DNA from: Spirochaetia bacterium
Lineage (GTDB): Bacteria > Spirochaetota > Spirochaetia > CADAEX01
Direction of reading: 5' to 3'
Length of the DNA stretch: 64,000 nt
NCBI GenBank assembly: GCA_017446885.1
Contig: JAFSOR010000020.1
Location: 1-64,000, forward strand
The position numbers and the translations under genes were made by a program. The notes under the pieces are model-generated. The model was not told the DNA's origin. It made no database searches and saw nothing but the letters and a program-made list of their open reading frames with translations. Below, one piece after another: positions 19,352 through 27,879 of the stretch. Every line of letters starts with the position of its first letter. The stretch's first letter is position 1.

Positions 19352-20560
19352 ATGGCTGTAGAGCGCTCCCGATGCTACAAAGTAAGCGAGATCACAAAGT
19401 GCATCAAGGACTATCTGGAAGGGGAATTCTACTCTATCCAGATAGAGGGTGAGGTCTCGGGGTTCAAGCCATCCAGTTCGGGCCATTTCTATTTTACACT
19501 CAAAGACACAGGGGCAGCTATAAGCGCTGTCCTTTTTGCAAGGTCTGCCAAGAATGCAGGATACCTGCCCAAAGATGGCGACCTGGTAATTGTTACAGGC
19601 TATGTGACAGTCTACGCCAAAAGCGGAAACTATCAGATAGTCTGCAGCTACATAGAAAAGGCTGGGCAGGGCGATATCTTTGCCGAGCTTGAAAAACGCA
19701 AGCAGCGCCTTGCATCAGAAGGCCTTTTCGACGAGGCAAACAAAAAGCCTATACCGCTGTATCCTAAACGCATAGGGGTGGTGACATCCCCTAACGGCGC
19801 CGCAATACGCGATATCCTGCGGGTCTTAAAACGCCGTAACAACTCCATAGACCTTATTATTCTGCCGGCGCCGGTGCAGGGGGACGAGGCTGCACCAATC
19901 ATCGCCTCACAGATACGGCGGGCCAATATGTTCAAGATGTGCGATGTCCTGTTGGTATCCAGAGGGGGCGGTGCACCCGAGGATCTTCTGCCATTCTCCG
20001 ACGAGGAGGTGGTACGGGCTGTGGCAGCTTCCCAGATTCCTACAATCTCTGCCGTGGGGCACGAGATAGATGTGGTGCTTACCGATTTTGCGGCCGACCT
20101 AAGGGCACCGACCCCATCTGCTGCAGCCGAGGTTGTATCACGCGAGGCAGATAATGTTTTAGGCAGGATACTGGATTGCAGCCAGTCTATTCGGAAAGAG
20201 ATGCTGGACAGGCTTGACAGGGCCCGCCTGGTATTGGACAATTGCTCCAAAGACAACCTTAAGCGCAGTATGGAAGGGTATTTGGATGACCTGCACCAGA
20301 ATCTTGACGACCAGCACGAGGATCTGGTACGCTCGGCTCAGGATATCCTTAAGGATAACCGCCACCGTCTGGAGCTGGTTTTGGAGGGGTTAAGGGCATC
20401 GTCGCCCGAATCTATCCTTAAGCGGGGATATGCCGCAGTTTACAACATAAGTGCAGAATCCTATGCAGGCTCTGCCGCATCAATCAAAGCCGGAGACCGG
20501 CTTGATATCACCTTCTATGATGGCAAAGCAGCTGCCGTTGCCGAAAAACAGGGAGAATGA
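19352..20560 (+). CDS. xseA: Exodeoxyribonuclease VII large subunit XseA
   Basis: XseA, 402 aa, is the catalytic subunit of exonuclease VII, which degrades single-stranded DNA to oligonucleotides. An N-terminal OB fold (YSIQIEGEVSGFKPSSSGHFYFTLKD) is followed by the catalytic domain (KRIGVVTSPNGAAIRDIL, RGGGAPEDLLPFSDE, SAVGHEIDVVLTDFAADLRAPTPSAAAE) and a long coiled-coil region. The ATG at 19352 is preferred over the GTG at 19346 because AAGG lies 5 nt upstream. It begins 9 nt after dnaJ and is followed immediately by xseB. Confidence 0.95.
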   Translation: MAVERSRCYKVSEITKCIKDYLEGEFYSIQIEGEVSGFKPSSSGHFYFTLKDTGAAISAVLFARSAKNAGYLPKDGDLVIVTGYVTVYAKSGNYQIVCSYIEKAGQGDIFAELEKRKQRLASEGLFDEANKKPIPLYPKRIGVVTSPNGAAIRDILRVLKRRNNSIDLIILPAPVQGDEAAPIIASQIRRANMFKMCDVLLVSRGGGAPEDLLPFSDEEVVRAVAASQIPTISAVGHEIDVVLTDFAADLRAPTPSAAAEVVSREADNVLGRILDCSQSIRKEMLDRLDRARLVLDNCSKDNLKRSMEGYLDDLHQNLDDQHEDLVRSAQDILKDNRHRLELVLEGLRASSPESILKRGYAAVYNISAESYAGSAASIKAGDRLDITFYDGKAAAVAEKQGE

Positions 20561-20562
20561 GT

Positions 20563-20805
20563 ATGAGTTTTGAAGAAAAATTGAACCGGCTTGAAGAGAT
20601 CAACGACAATATGAAAGATGGGGATGTCCCTATCGAAAAGGCCATGAAGCTCTTTGAGGAGGGGATAAAACTGGCATCTTCCCTGGAAAAGGAGCTTGGC
20701 AAGATGGAGCGGAAGGTGGAGATTCTTATCAATAAACCTGACACCCCGGAAGAAGAGCCCAAGCTTGAGCTTTTTACCGATGTGGACGAGGAAGATAAAG
20801 ACTAA
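20563..20805 (+). CDS. xseB: Exodeoxyribonuclease VII small subunit XseB
   Basis: XseB, 80 aa, is the helical small subunit of exonuclease VII, with the family core FEEKLNRLEEINDNMKDGDVPIEKAMKLFEEG. Two ATGs six bases apart are possible. I chose 20563 because GGGAG is 7 nt upstream; the ATG at 20557 overlaps the xseA stop but has only about 1 nt of spacing. The stop codon overlaps that of the convergent DUF192 gene (CTAA shared). Confidence 0.92.
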   Translation: MSFEEKLNRLEEINDNMKDGDVPIEKAMKLFEEGIKLASSLEKELGKMERKVEILINKPDTPEEEPKLELFTDVDEEDKD

Positions 20806-21233
20806 GGCGTTATAAACTCAAACTTGTCGCCTGGTTTTATACCGTGCATGTCAAAAGCCCCCTGATTAACCTCCAGCGCATATCGCACCGAATATCTTGA
20901 GTCTACTATCCGTGTGGAAAGGGGCTCCATATCGTATATCTCCCTGATAGTTCCATCGGCTGCAATATAGGCTATGGAAAGGGGTATAAGGGTGTTCTTC
21001 ATCCAGAACGACTTGCGCGAATCCCTGTCGTAGACAAACAGCATTCCCCGGTCCTCATCAAGGCTTTTCCTGTTCATAAGCCCTTTCTCCTGGCTTTTCT
21101 GGGTATCGGCAATCTCCACTGTAAGATTCCACTGGTTTATCCTGATGTCCCTGGTCTGCAAAACTTCATCCTTACTGCAGGAAAAGCTGGATAAAACCAG
21201 CAGCAGCACAAGAACGAGACGGTAAATTTTCAT
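20802..21233 (-). CDS. DUF192 family lipoprotein
   Basis: A 143-aa protein with a lipoprotein signal (LVLLLVLSSFSC-SKDE, lipid Cys at about residue 19) and a DUF192 domain. The domain includes QEKGLMNRKSLDEDRGMLFVYD and FWMKNTLIPLSIAYIAADG. DUF192 proteins are small exported beta-barrel-like proteins of unknown function. The start codon lies 6 nt after a -10 box with no Shine-Dalgarno, so the mRNA is predicted to be leaderless. It is divergent from the alarmone synthetase and shares its -35 region. Confidence 0.88.
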   Translation of the reverse strand: MKIYRLVLVLLLVLSSFSCSKDEVLQTRDIRINQWNLTVEIADTQKSQEKGLMNRKSLDEDRGMLFVYDRDSRKSFWMKNTLIPLSIAYIAADGTIREIYDMEPLSTRIVDSRYSVRYALEVNQGAFDMHGIKPGDKFEFITP

Positions 21234-21296
21234 ACTTTAAGTCTATACCCCAAAATGTTGGTTGTCAAATCGGGTTTTATGTCGTACCTTTTAAGT
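21234..21296. promoter_or_regulatory. Divergent leaderless promoters with overlapping -35 boxes
   Basis: Forward: TTGTCA (21262-21267), 17 bp, TACCTT (21285-21290), 6 nt, ATG 21297. Reverse: TTGACA (21268-21263), 17 bp, TAGACT (21245-21240), 6 nt, ATG 21233. The two -35 hexamers overlap by 5 bp and neither gene has a Shine-Dalgarno. Simultaneous RNA polymerase binding at both should be impossible. Confidence 0.78.
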
Positions 21297-21983
21297 ATGA
21301 TAGATTTCAAGAAAATGCTTCTTGCCCTTATGCCCAAGACCAAGATTCGGGACTGGATGAGCAAGAATGCACTCCCATATAGAGAGCTTATGGCATATTA
21401 CAAGTGTGCCATGATGGAGATGGAGACCAAGTTCCGTGTCCTTAACGAGGAGCTTTCCCTTAAGTACGACCGTAACCCTATAGAATCGATAGAATCGCGC
21501 CTTAAGTCGCCGGAGAGCCTTTTCGACAAGCTGGACAGGCGGAACCTGCCCATGAGCGCAGAAAGCATAGAGAATAACATATTCGACATTGCCGGAGTGC
21601 GGGTTATCTGTTCCTATCCTACAGATATCTATATGCTCTCCGATGCCCTTCTGAAGCAGGACGATATAAAACTGGTGGAAAAGAAGGACTATATCAAGAA
21701 TCCTAAGCCCAACGGCTACCGGAGCCTGCACCTTATAATCGAGATACCTATATTCCTGCACGACTGCAAGAAAATGATGAAAGTTGAGGTTCAGTTCCGC
21801 ACTATATCCATGGACTGGTGGGCAAGCCTTGAGCACAAGATACGCTATAAAAAGAATATTCCACAGGATGTGGCAGACAAAATTTGGAACGACCTGTACC
21901 TGTGTGCCGAGGCAAGTGCCGAACTTGACAGGCGTATGGAGGCTATCCAGGCCCAGGTGAATGAATACGCCCAGACCGAATAA
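21297..21983 (+). CDS. Small alarmone synthetase, (p)ppGpp synthetase (RelQ/YjbM-like)
   Basis: A 228-aa single-domain RelA/SpoT synthetase, with no hydrolase or regulatory domains. Hallmarks are GVRVICSYPTDIYMLSDAL, the ATP/GTP-site segment KDYIKNPKPNGYRSLHLII, VEVQFRTISMDWWASLEHKIRYKK, and a tail helix. It transfers pyrophosphate from ATP to GDP or GTP. The ATG at 21297 fits the promoter (6 nt after the -10). The in-frame ATG at 21255 lies upstream of the -35 and cannot be on this transcript. The gene may be co-regulated with the divergent DUF192 gene. Confidence 0.9.
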   Translation: MIDFKKMLLALMPKTKIRDWMSKNALPYRELMAYYKCAMMEMETKFRVLNEELSLKYDRNPIESIESRLKSPESLFDKLDRRNLPMSAESIENNIFDIAGVRVICSYPTDIYMLSDALLKQDDIKLVEKKDYIKNPKPNGYRSLHLIIEIPIFLHDCKKMMKVEVQFRTISMDWWASLEHKIRYKKNIPQDVADKIWNDLYLCAEASAELDRRMEAIQAQVNEYAQTE

Positions 21984-22001
21984 TTATTTTTATTATAGTA
22001 A

Positions 22002-22030
22002 TTGATATAAAATACCAAAAAGAGTAAAAT
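22002..22030 (+). promoter_or_regulatory. Promoter of hppA
   Basis: TTGATA (22002-22007), 17 bp, TAAAAT (22025-22030). The start of transcription is expected near 22037 and a GGAGG Shine-Dalgarno precedes the ATG at 22057. Confidence 0.65.
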
Positions 22031-22056
22031 AACCCGAAATTATTGGAGGTAATATA

Positions 22057-24069
22057 ATGTCACTCGCACTTATTGCCGTGCTTGCAGCTGCATTTGGTCT
22101 TTGTGTTGCATTTATGCTTGCAAAGTGGATCGGATCTTGCGATGCCGGCACAGACAGAATGAAAGAAATCTCTGGATTCATCAGAGAAGGAGCTTTCGCT
22201 TTCCTTAAGAGAGAGTACAAGTCAATGGCTATTGTTATTGTAGTTCTCTTCTTTGTAATCGGATTTGCACTTAACTGGACAACAGCTGTGCTGTATCTTT
22301 TCGGTGCACTGCTTTCAGTTCTTGCCGGATTCTTCGGTATGAACGTAGCTACCAAGGGTAACGTTCGCACTGCAGCAGCAGCTAAGGATTCCGGAATGAA
22401 CAAGGCCCTCAAGGTTGCATTCAGATCCGGTGCAGTCATGGGACTTTGTGTTTCCGGCCTTGGACTTTTAGGTGTCGGAATTGTAGTTACCTGCCTTGAC
22501 CTGGCAACAGTTACAGAGTGCATCACCGGATTCGGTTTCGGTGCTTCTTCCATGGCTCTGTTCGGCCGTGTAGGTGGCGGTATCTATACAAAGGCAGCAG
22601 ACGTTGGAGCTGACCTGGTAGGTAAGGTAGAGGCCGGAATTCCTGAGGACGACCCACGTAACCCTGCAGTTATCGCAGATAACGTAGGAGACAACGTAGG
22701 TGACGTTGCTGGTATGGGTTCAGACCTGTTCGAGTCCTATGTAGGATCTATCATCTCTGTAATCACTCTGGCAGCAGTTGCAGCAGCCAACAATCCGTTC
22801 GGCTTCTCCAAAGAGACAGCAGCTGTATTCCCGCTCATCATCTCTGCAATCGGTATCATCGCATCTGTAGTAGGAATCATGGGTGTCAAGGGCAAAGAGG
22901 GACAGAACCCTGCATCTGCTCTTAATATGGGAACATATATCAGCGGTATCGTAGTTATCATCGCTTCCATCATCCTGTCAAAGGCAATGCTTGGAACATT
23001 CAACTACGCATGGTCAATCATCGCAGGTCTTATCGTAGGTATCGCAATCGGAAAGGTTACCGAGATCTACACATCTGCAGATTACAAATATGTAAAGAAA
23101 ATCGGCGAGCAGTCACAGACTGGTGCTGCGACAACCATCATCTCTGGTCTCGGAGTTGGTATGATGTCCACCCTGTGGCCTATCATCTTCGTATGTATCG
23201 GAGTATTTGTGGCATATAAATTTGGCGGAATGTACGGAATCGCACTTTCTGCAGTAGGTATGCTCTCAACAACAGGTATGACAGTAGCAGTTGATGCTTA
23301 CGGTCCTGTTTCCGACAACGCAGGTGGAATCTCCGAGATGTCCGAGCTTCCAGAGGGCGTAAGAAAGATTACCGATACCCTGGACTCTGTAGGTAACACC
23401 ACAGCAGCTATCGGAAAAGGCTTTGCAATCGGTTCTGCAGCTCTTACAGCACTGGCTCTGTTTGTTGCTTATGCCGCAGTTTCCAACCTCAAGGCTATCG
23501 ACCTCTTGAACCCTATCGTAGTAGTAGGTCTTTTCATAGGCTCTATGCTGCCGTTCCTGTTCTCTGCTATGACAATGAACTCTGTAGGAAAGGCTGCAAA
23601 CCAGATGATCGAGGAAGTAAGACGCCAGTTCCGCGAGGATAAGGGAATTATGGCCGGTACTTCCAAGCCAGACTACAAGCAGTGTGTATCTATCTCTACA
23701 GGAGCTGCTCTTAAAGAGATGATCATGCCTGGTGTTATGGCAATTGTTGCACCAATCGCAGTAGGAATCATCCTTGGACCAGCTGCCCTGGGTGGAATGC
23801 TGGCTGGAGCTCTGGCTGCAGGTGTCCTCCTTGCTATCATGATGGCTAACGCTGGTGGAGCATGGGACAATGCAAAGAAGTATATCGAGGGCGGTGCTTA
23901 TGGTGGAAAGGGTTCTGACACCCACAAGGCTGCAGTTGTCGGCGATACAGTAGGCGACCCGTTCAAGGATACATCCGGTCCTTCCATCAACATCCTTATC
24001 AAGCTGATGACAATCATCGCAGTAGTATTTGCTCCGCTGTTTGTATCAATCGGCGGTCTTCTTAAATAA
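22057..24069 (+). CDS. hppA: Membrane-bound, K+-dependent ion-pumping pyrophosphatase
   Basis: A 670-aa membrane pyrophosphatase with about 16 transmembrane helices that couples PPi hydrolysis to Na+ or H+ export. The substrate-site motifs are [39 protein letters not shown], and near the C-terminus [14 protein letters not shown] with [15 protein letters not shown]. The segment [11 protein letters not shown] has Ala where K+-independent enzymes have Lys (GNTTKA), so this is the K+-dependent subfamily, many of whose members pump Na+. That would fit the Na+-pumping decarboxylase at 10-13 kb. It is a single-gene unit with its own promoter and terminator. Confidence 0.96.
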   Translation: MSLALIAVLAAAFGLCVAFMLAKWIGSCDAGTDRMKEISGFIREGAFAFLKREYKSMAIVIVVLFFVIGFALNWTTAVLYLFGALLSVLAGFFGMNVATKGNVRTAAAAKDSGMNKALKVAFRSGAVMGLCVSGLGLLGVGIVVTCLDLATVTECITGFGFGASSMALFGRVGGGIYTKAADVGADLVGKVEAGIPEDDPRNPAVIADNVGDNVGDVAGMGSDLFESYVGSIISVITLAAVAAANNPFGFSKETAAVFPLIISAIGIIASVVGIMGVKGKEGQNPASALNMGTYISGIVVIIASIILSKAMLGTFNYAWSIIAGLIVGIAIGKVTEIYTSADYKYVKKIGEQSQTGAATTIISGLGVGMMSTLWPIIFVCIGVFVAYKFGGMYGIALSAVGMLSTTGMTVAVDAYGPVSDNAGGISEMSELPEGVRKITDTLDSVGNTTAAIGKGFAIGSAALTALALFVAYAAVSNLKAIDLLNPIVVVGLFIGSMLPFLFSAMTMNSVGKAANQMIEEVRRQFREDKGIMAGTSKPDYKQCVSISTGAALKEMIMPGVMAIVAPIAVGIILGPAALGGMLAGALAAGVLLAIMMANAGGAWDNAKKYIEGGAYGGKGSDTHKAAVVGDTVGDPFKDTSGPSINILIKLMTIIAVVFAPLFVSIGGLLK

Positions 24070-24093
24070 GCTGCAAGCTGGTTAGACAAATAT

Positions 24094-24120
24094 AAAGGCG
24101 TCCGAAAGGACGCCTTTTTT
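24094..24120 (+). terminator. Terminator of hppA (possibly bidirectional)
   Basis: Perfect 10-bp stem AAAGGCGTCC/GGACGCCTTT with a GAAA tetraloop and a T-tract. It lies between hppA and the convergent gene at 24138. The reverse strand has a shorter U-rich run after the stem. Confidence 0.94.
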
Positions 24121-24137
24121 ATGCTTTGCTCTGGTGT

Positions 24138-24713
24138 TTAGATAAGCATTAGGCCGGTGACCAGCGGAATAAGCAGATTGTCGTAGTCCTTGATAGGCAG
24201 CAGCTCGGTAAGGGTGGCGGCCAGGGCTACGCAAAAAGCCTTTAAAGCACTGCTGCCAGTTGCCTGATACGAGAGCAGAAACACTGTGGTAAAACATGCC
24301 AGTGAACCTTCCAGAGTCTTGCCGGTGTATGGAATTCTGGTTCTGCCTATGCTTTTGCCCACCAGGCATGCAGCTGTGTCGCCGAATGCCAGGGCATAGA
24401 TAGCTACTGCGGCAGCCGGCATAGGGAACAGCGCCAGTGCTCCCATGGCTCCCAGGGCCAGTGTCACCGGGGCTTTGGCAAAGTGTATCATGTCCTGGCT
24501 GCGGAAAGCCTTTGCCTTTATCTCGGAGAATACAGGCACATAATGGCCGGTCAGCCGCTGGAATTCCGACCAGGAGTAGATGATAATTCCTGCCGACAGC
24601 AGGAAATAGGCCAGGGAATAGCTGTAGCCGGCTATGAATGGAACAAATACTATAAGACAATGTATAATCTTTCTGAGTGCTTCCTGATGCACTACTGTAA
24701 TAATTCTCTGCAT
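24138..24713 (-). CDS. CTP-transferase / dolichol-polyprenol kinase-like membrane protein
   Basis: A 191-aa polytopic protein of the phosphatidate cytidylyltransferase/dolichol kinase superfamily. The diagnostic segment is ALAFGDTAACLVGKSIGRTRI followed by GKTLEGSLACF. At this short length it resembles bacterial phytol/dolichol-kinase-like or SEC59-like proteins more than CdsA (about 260 aa). A role in lipid or isoprenoid phosphate metabolism is likely, but the substrate is unknown. The AAGG ribosome-binding site is only about 3 nt from the ATG. It is divergent from the phosphoribosyltransferase gene. Confidence 0.75.
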   Translation of the reverse strand: MQRIITVVHQEALRKIIHCLIVFVPFIAGYSYSLAYFLLSAGIIIYSWSEFQRLTGHYVPVFSEIKAKAFRSQDMIHFAKAPVTLALGAMGALALFPMPAAAVAIYALAFGDTAACLVGKSIGRTRIPYTGKTLEGSLACFTTVFLLSYQATGSSALKAFCVALAATLTELLPIKDYDNLLIPLVTGLMLI

Positions 24714-24763
24714 ACCTTTTTAATCGGCATCTTATATTAATATATTAAAAAAAATAGATATTT

Positions 24764-24791
24764 TTGATTGTGTTTTTATTCACCGTAATAT
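24764..24791 (+). promoter_or_regulatory. Promoter of the PRTase-ECF operon
   Basis: TTGATT (24764-24769), 16 bp, TAATAT (24786-24791), followed by AGGAGGAGG and the ATG at 24815. The leader is too short for a known vitamin riboswitch. Confidence 0.55.
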
Positions 24792-24814
24792 AAAATTACC
24801 AACAGGAGGAGGTT

Positions 24815-25369
24815 ATGGGCAAGTATTATGAGATGAACATCGTGGGCTGCATCCGCAGGCTTCCCATTGTCAGAATAGAAGACAACCTGGATATCGCAAG
24901 CTTTGTCCTTTTGGGCGATGCCGAGCTGGTGGTAAAGGCTGCCCAGGCTCTGGACAGCAAGCTGCCTGAAGCCGATTACCTTATCACTGCCGAGGCCAAA
25001 GGTATTCCTCTGGTGCAGGAGCTTGCACGGCTGCGGGGTATGAAACGCTATTTCGTGGCACGCAAAAGTGTCAAGCCATATATGACAGACCCCTTTGTCA
25101 CTGAGGTCTATTCCATAACTACCAAGAAAAAGCAGATTCTCTGCCTTGACCGGGAAGAGAGTGACCTGATAAAAGGGAAACGGATTCTTATTGTTGACGA
25201 TGTCATAAGCACTGGAGAATCTCTTAAGGCTATGGAGACTCTGGTGGAGAAGGCTGGAGGCGTTATTGTAGGCAAGGCCAGTATATTGGCCGAAGGCGAT
25301 GCCAAGGAGCGCAAGGATATAATATACCTTGAGGCTCTTCCTGTTTTTCCTGTAACTCCAAGCAGATAG
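24815..25369 (+). CDS. Adenine phosphoribosyltransferase-like purine PRTase
   Basis: A 184-aa type I phosphoribosyltransferase. The PRPP loop is RILIVDDVISTGESLKAM, and a flexible-loop region and an E-A-K-G-I-P segment (ITAEAKGIPLVQELA) resemble APRT/XPRT enzymes. It would join a purine-like base to PRPP. The gene leads an operon with an ECF transporter, a creatininase-family hydrolase and an S-component, so its base is probably delivered by that transporter. APRT is the closest general label, but true adenine specificity cannot be claimed. It has a strong ribosome-binding site (AGGAGGAGG). Confidence 0.82.
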   Translation: MGKYYEMNIVGCIRRLPIVRIEDNLDIASFVLLGDAELVVKAAQALDSKLPEADYLITAEAKGIPLVQELARLRGMKRYFVARKSVKPYMTDPFVTEVYSITTKKKQILCLDREESDLIKGKRILIVDDVISTGESLKAMETLVEKAGGVIVGKASILAEGDAKERKDIIYLEALPVFPVTPSR

Positions 25370-25378
25370 GCATTTACA

Positions 25379-27043
25379 ATGGATTTCAGTGTACGCAACT
25401 TAAGTTATAAATACAGCAAGGAAGGAAAACCTGTCCTCGACGACGTAAGCTTTTCCATAGAGCAGGGGAAGGTTACTGCCATTGTGGGACCCAGCGGCTG
25501 TGGAAAGTCCACGCTGCTTGAGATTTTAAGCGGTGTTATCCCGACACTTATTTCTAACGGAGAGCTTTCTGGCACATTCGACAAGCCCGATGACAGCCTT
25601 ATAAGTGTAGTCAGCCAGACCCCCGAGAACCAGCTTTTCGGCTACGGAGTCGAGGATGCCATAGCGTTTGGCCTTGAGAACATGGGCATACCCCAGGCAG
25701 AGATTGCCCAGCGTATGGACTATGTGCTTGACCTTTTAAGCCTTCAGTACCTGAGGTCCCGCAGTGTCGCAAACCTGTCGGGAGGCCAGAGGCAGGCTGT
25801 GTGCATAGCTTCGGTTCTGGCAATGCAGCCCGACATACTTATCATGGACGAGCCTGTAAGTTCACTGGACCCTAATGGCAAGAGGCTGGTCCAGATGGTG
25901 CTTAAGCAGATAAGCCTTGACGGAAACACTGTAATACTGGTGGACAACAATCTGGTATGGTCTGCCGGCATAGTTGACCATATAATTGGAATGCTGGATG
26001 GCAAGGTTGTGTTCGACGGCAGCAAAGAGGAGTTTTTCCAGGACTTTGAGCTCCAGCACAGGCTGGGTGTAATAATACCCCAGGAGGTCGAGATTTACCG
26101 CGGCCTTCTGCCTCATTTCCCAGACCTTAAGATGTTCTACACAGTGGAGGATGGCCTTACTCAGCTGGCCGAGATGGTGGACACCAAGCTCTTTACCCAG
26201 GAGAAGCCTGAACCGGATGAGGATGAAGAGAATATAATATCGGTCCACAACCTGGAGAAGGTGTTTAACGACAACTTCCATGCACTTATTGATGTCAACG
26301 CCAATATACCGGGTGGAAAGATCGTGGCAATACTGGGGCAGAACGGAAGCGGAAAGACTACATTCGTAAAACACTTAAACGGTCTGTATAAGCCTACTTC
26401 GGGCGATGTCCGGTATAAGGGGCAGTCACTTTTGGAAAAGTCGGTGGCCCAGATTTCCAGGAATATAATACTGGTGTTCCAGCACCCTGAGCACATGCTG
26501 TTCGAGGAGACAGTGGAGGCAGAGCTTACATTCTGCGCACGGCAGCAGGGTATTCCGTTCACCAAGGAAAAGATAACCGAAGTCCTTGAGAAGAACAATA
26601 TGCTGGAAGACAGGGAGACTTTCCCGCTAAACCTTTCTATGGGCAAGAAGCACATCCTTACAATACTATCTGTCCTTTTCTCCAGTGCCGATGTGATAAT
26701 ACTGGATGAGCCTACGCTGGGCATGGACGGCTTCTTGATGGAAGAGCTTGAGAATCTGATTCAGCATCTTAAGGCACAGGGCAAGACTGTCATAGTCATA
26801 AGCCACGAGATTCCTATGGTGTTCCGCAACGTAGACCATGCCATAATTCTGAACAAAGGAAAGAAGATATTCCAAGGGTCGCGGCAGGAGCTGGCCCACA
26901 GGGACGATATCTTCGATTCCATACACATATCAATGCCTCCTGTGGTGGTTATGTCCAAGGCTCTGGGCTTTGACAGGATTTGCTACAATGTGGCCGACTT
27001 TGTGGAACAGGCCAAGACTCTTAAAAGAAAGGAGGCTGAGTGA
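25379..27043 (+). CDS. ECF transporter double ATPase (EcfA-EcfA' in one chain)
   Basis: A 554-aa protein with two complete ABC domains, the energy-coupling ATPases of an ECF importer. Domain 1 (1-230) has Walker A GPSGCGKST, signature LSGGQRQ and Walker B DILIMDEP. Domain 2 (290-520) has Walker A GQNGSGKTT, Q-loop VFQHPEHMLF, Walker B VIILDEPTLG and switch SHE. The second signature is degenerate (LSMGKKH instead of LSGGQ). ECF systems normally use two separate EcfA genes or a YkoD-like fusion, and this is the fused form. The stop codon overlaps the GTG just before the EcfT ATG. Confidence 0.9.
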   Translation: MDFSVRNLSYKYSKEGKPVLDDVSFSIEQGKVTAIVGPSGCGKSTLLEILSGVIPTLISNGELSGTFDKPDDSLISVVSQTPENQLFGYGVEDAIAFGLENMGIPQAEIAQRMDYVLDLLSLQYLRSRSVANLSGGQRQAVCIASVLAMQPDILIMDEPVSSLDPNGKRLVQMVLKQISLDGNTVILVDNNLVWSAGIVDHIIGMLDGKVVFDGSKEEFFQDFELQHRLGVIIPQEVEIYRGLLPHFPDLKMFYTVEDGLTQLAEMVDTKLFTQEKPEPDEDEENIISVHNLEKVFNDNFHALIDVNANIPGGKIVAILGQNGSGKTTFVKHLNGLYKPTSGDVRYKGQSLLEKSVAQISRNIILVFQHPEHMLFEETVEAELTFCARQQGIPFTKEKITEVLEKNNMLEDRETFPLNLSMGKKHILTILSVLFSSADVIILDEPTLGMDGFLMEELENLIQHLKAQGKTVIVISHEIPMVFRNVDHAIILNKGKKIFQGSRQELAHRDDIFDSIHISMPPVVVMSKALGFDRICYNVADFVEQAKTLKRKEAE

Positions 27044-27864
27044 TGGATTATTTAAAATACGTCGATTCAAACTCCTTCCTGCATAAGCTGGATCCACGCA
27101 CCAAGTTCGCATTCTTTGTGGTCATGGCTGTGCTTACCAGCGTAATAAAATCATTTGTGGCACTGGCATTCCTTCTGGTGTTCTTTATGGTCATATGGAA
27201 GAGCTGTCATATAGGGACTCATATACTTACCCTTCTTTCCAAGCTCAAGATATTGCTTATATTCATCTTCCTTCTGTGGCTGGTACTGGGGCTTTTCCAG
27301 CTTCCAAAGGTGGAGGGCGGTCCTGTATTCTACAAGACCACATTCAGCTGGGTAGGGCAGCAGCATATATTCTGCTTCGACTGGTACGACTTTTATAAAG
27401 GTGCAGTCTACTCGCTCCGCATATTCCTTATGATATCATCGTTCTACACAGTGCTCCTGACCACCAACTTCAGCGAGATGATACTGGGGCTCCGCAAGTG
27501 GCATATACCTTATTCTGTGGCTTTTGCAATAGGCCTTGTGTTCCAGATTATCCCGATTACCATAAAGGAGCTTCAGGCAATAATGGATGCCCAGAGCTCC
27601 CGGGGACTTGAGATAGATAAATGCAATTGGGCAACCAAGGTGAAGAACTATGTCACATTCTCGTTCCCGCTCCTGTTCAGGGTATTAAGCAAGGGGCAGT
27701 CGATTTCGCTTGCCATGCATTACTACAAGCTCGATTTCTCGGTCAAGCGCACTGCATACAAGATCATAAGGGCAAGCCGCCTGGATGTTTACTTTGTTGC
27801 CGCAAATATTGTGGCAATCGCAATAACTATAGTGCTCAGGGTTATGTTCTACATACCGGTCTGA
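27043..27864 (+). CDS. ECF transporter transmembrane subunit EcfT
   Basis: A 273-aa T-component with 5-6 transmembrane helices that connects the ATPases to the substrate-binding S-component. The N-terminal LDPRTKF is the usual EcfT opening. The first coupling motif is present (AQSSRGLEI). The second, usually Ala-Arg-Gly, reads S-L-A-M-H-Y-Y-K-L and is atypical. ATG 27043 is preferred because GGAGG is 7 nt upstream. It sits between the ATPase gene and the hydrolase gene in one operon. Confidence 0.9.
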   Translation: MDYLKYVDSNSFLHKLDPRTKFAFFVVMAVLTSVIKSFVALAFLLVFFMVIWKSCHIGTHILTLLSKLKILLIFIFLLWLVLGLFQLPKVEGGPVFYKTTFSWVGQQHIFCFDWYDFYKGAVYSLRIFLMISSFYTVLLTTNFSEMILGLRKWHIPYSVAFAIGLVFQIIPITIKELQAIMDAQSSRGLEIDKCNWATKVKNYVTFSFPLLFRVLSKGQSISLAMHYYKLDFSVKRTAYKIIRASRLDVYFVAANIVAIAITIVLRVMFYIPV

Positions 27865-27879
27865 GCTAAAGGAGGTTTT

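Noticed and set aside
21255-21296. Alarmone synthetase start at ATG 21255
   Set aside because: It lies upstream of the -35 box and has no ribosome-binding site; the ATG at 21297 fits the promoter and the family length.
24714-24814. Vitamin or purine riboswitch before the PRTase-ECF operon
   Set aside because: The leader after the promoter is under 25 nt and has no conserved aptamer pattern.
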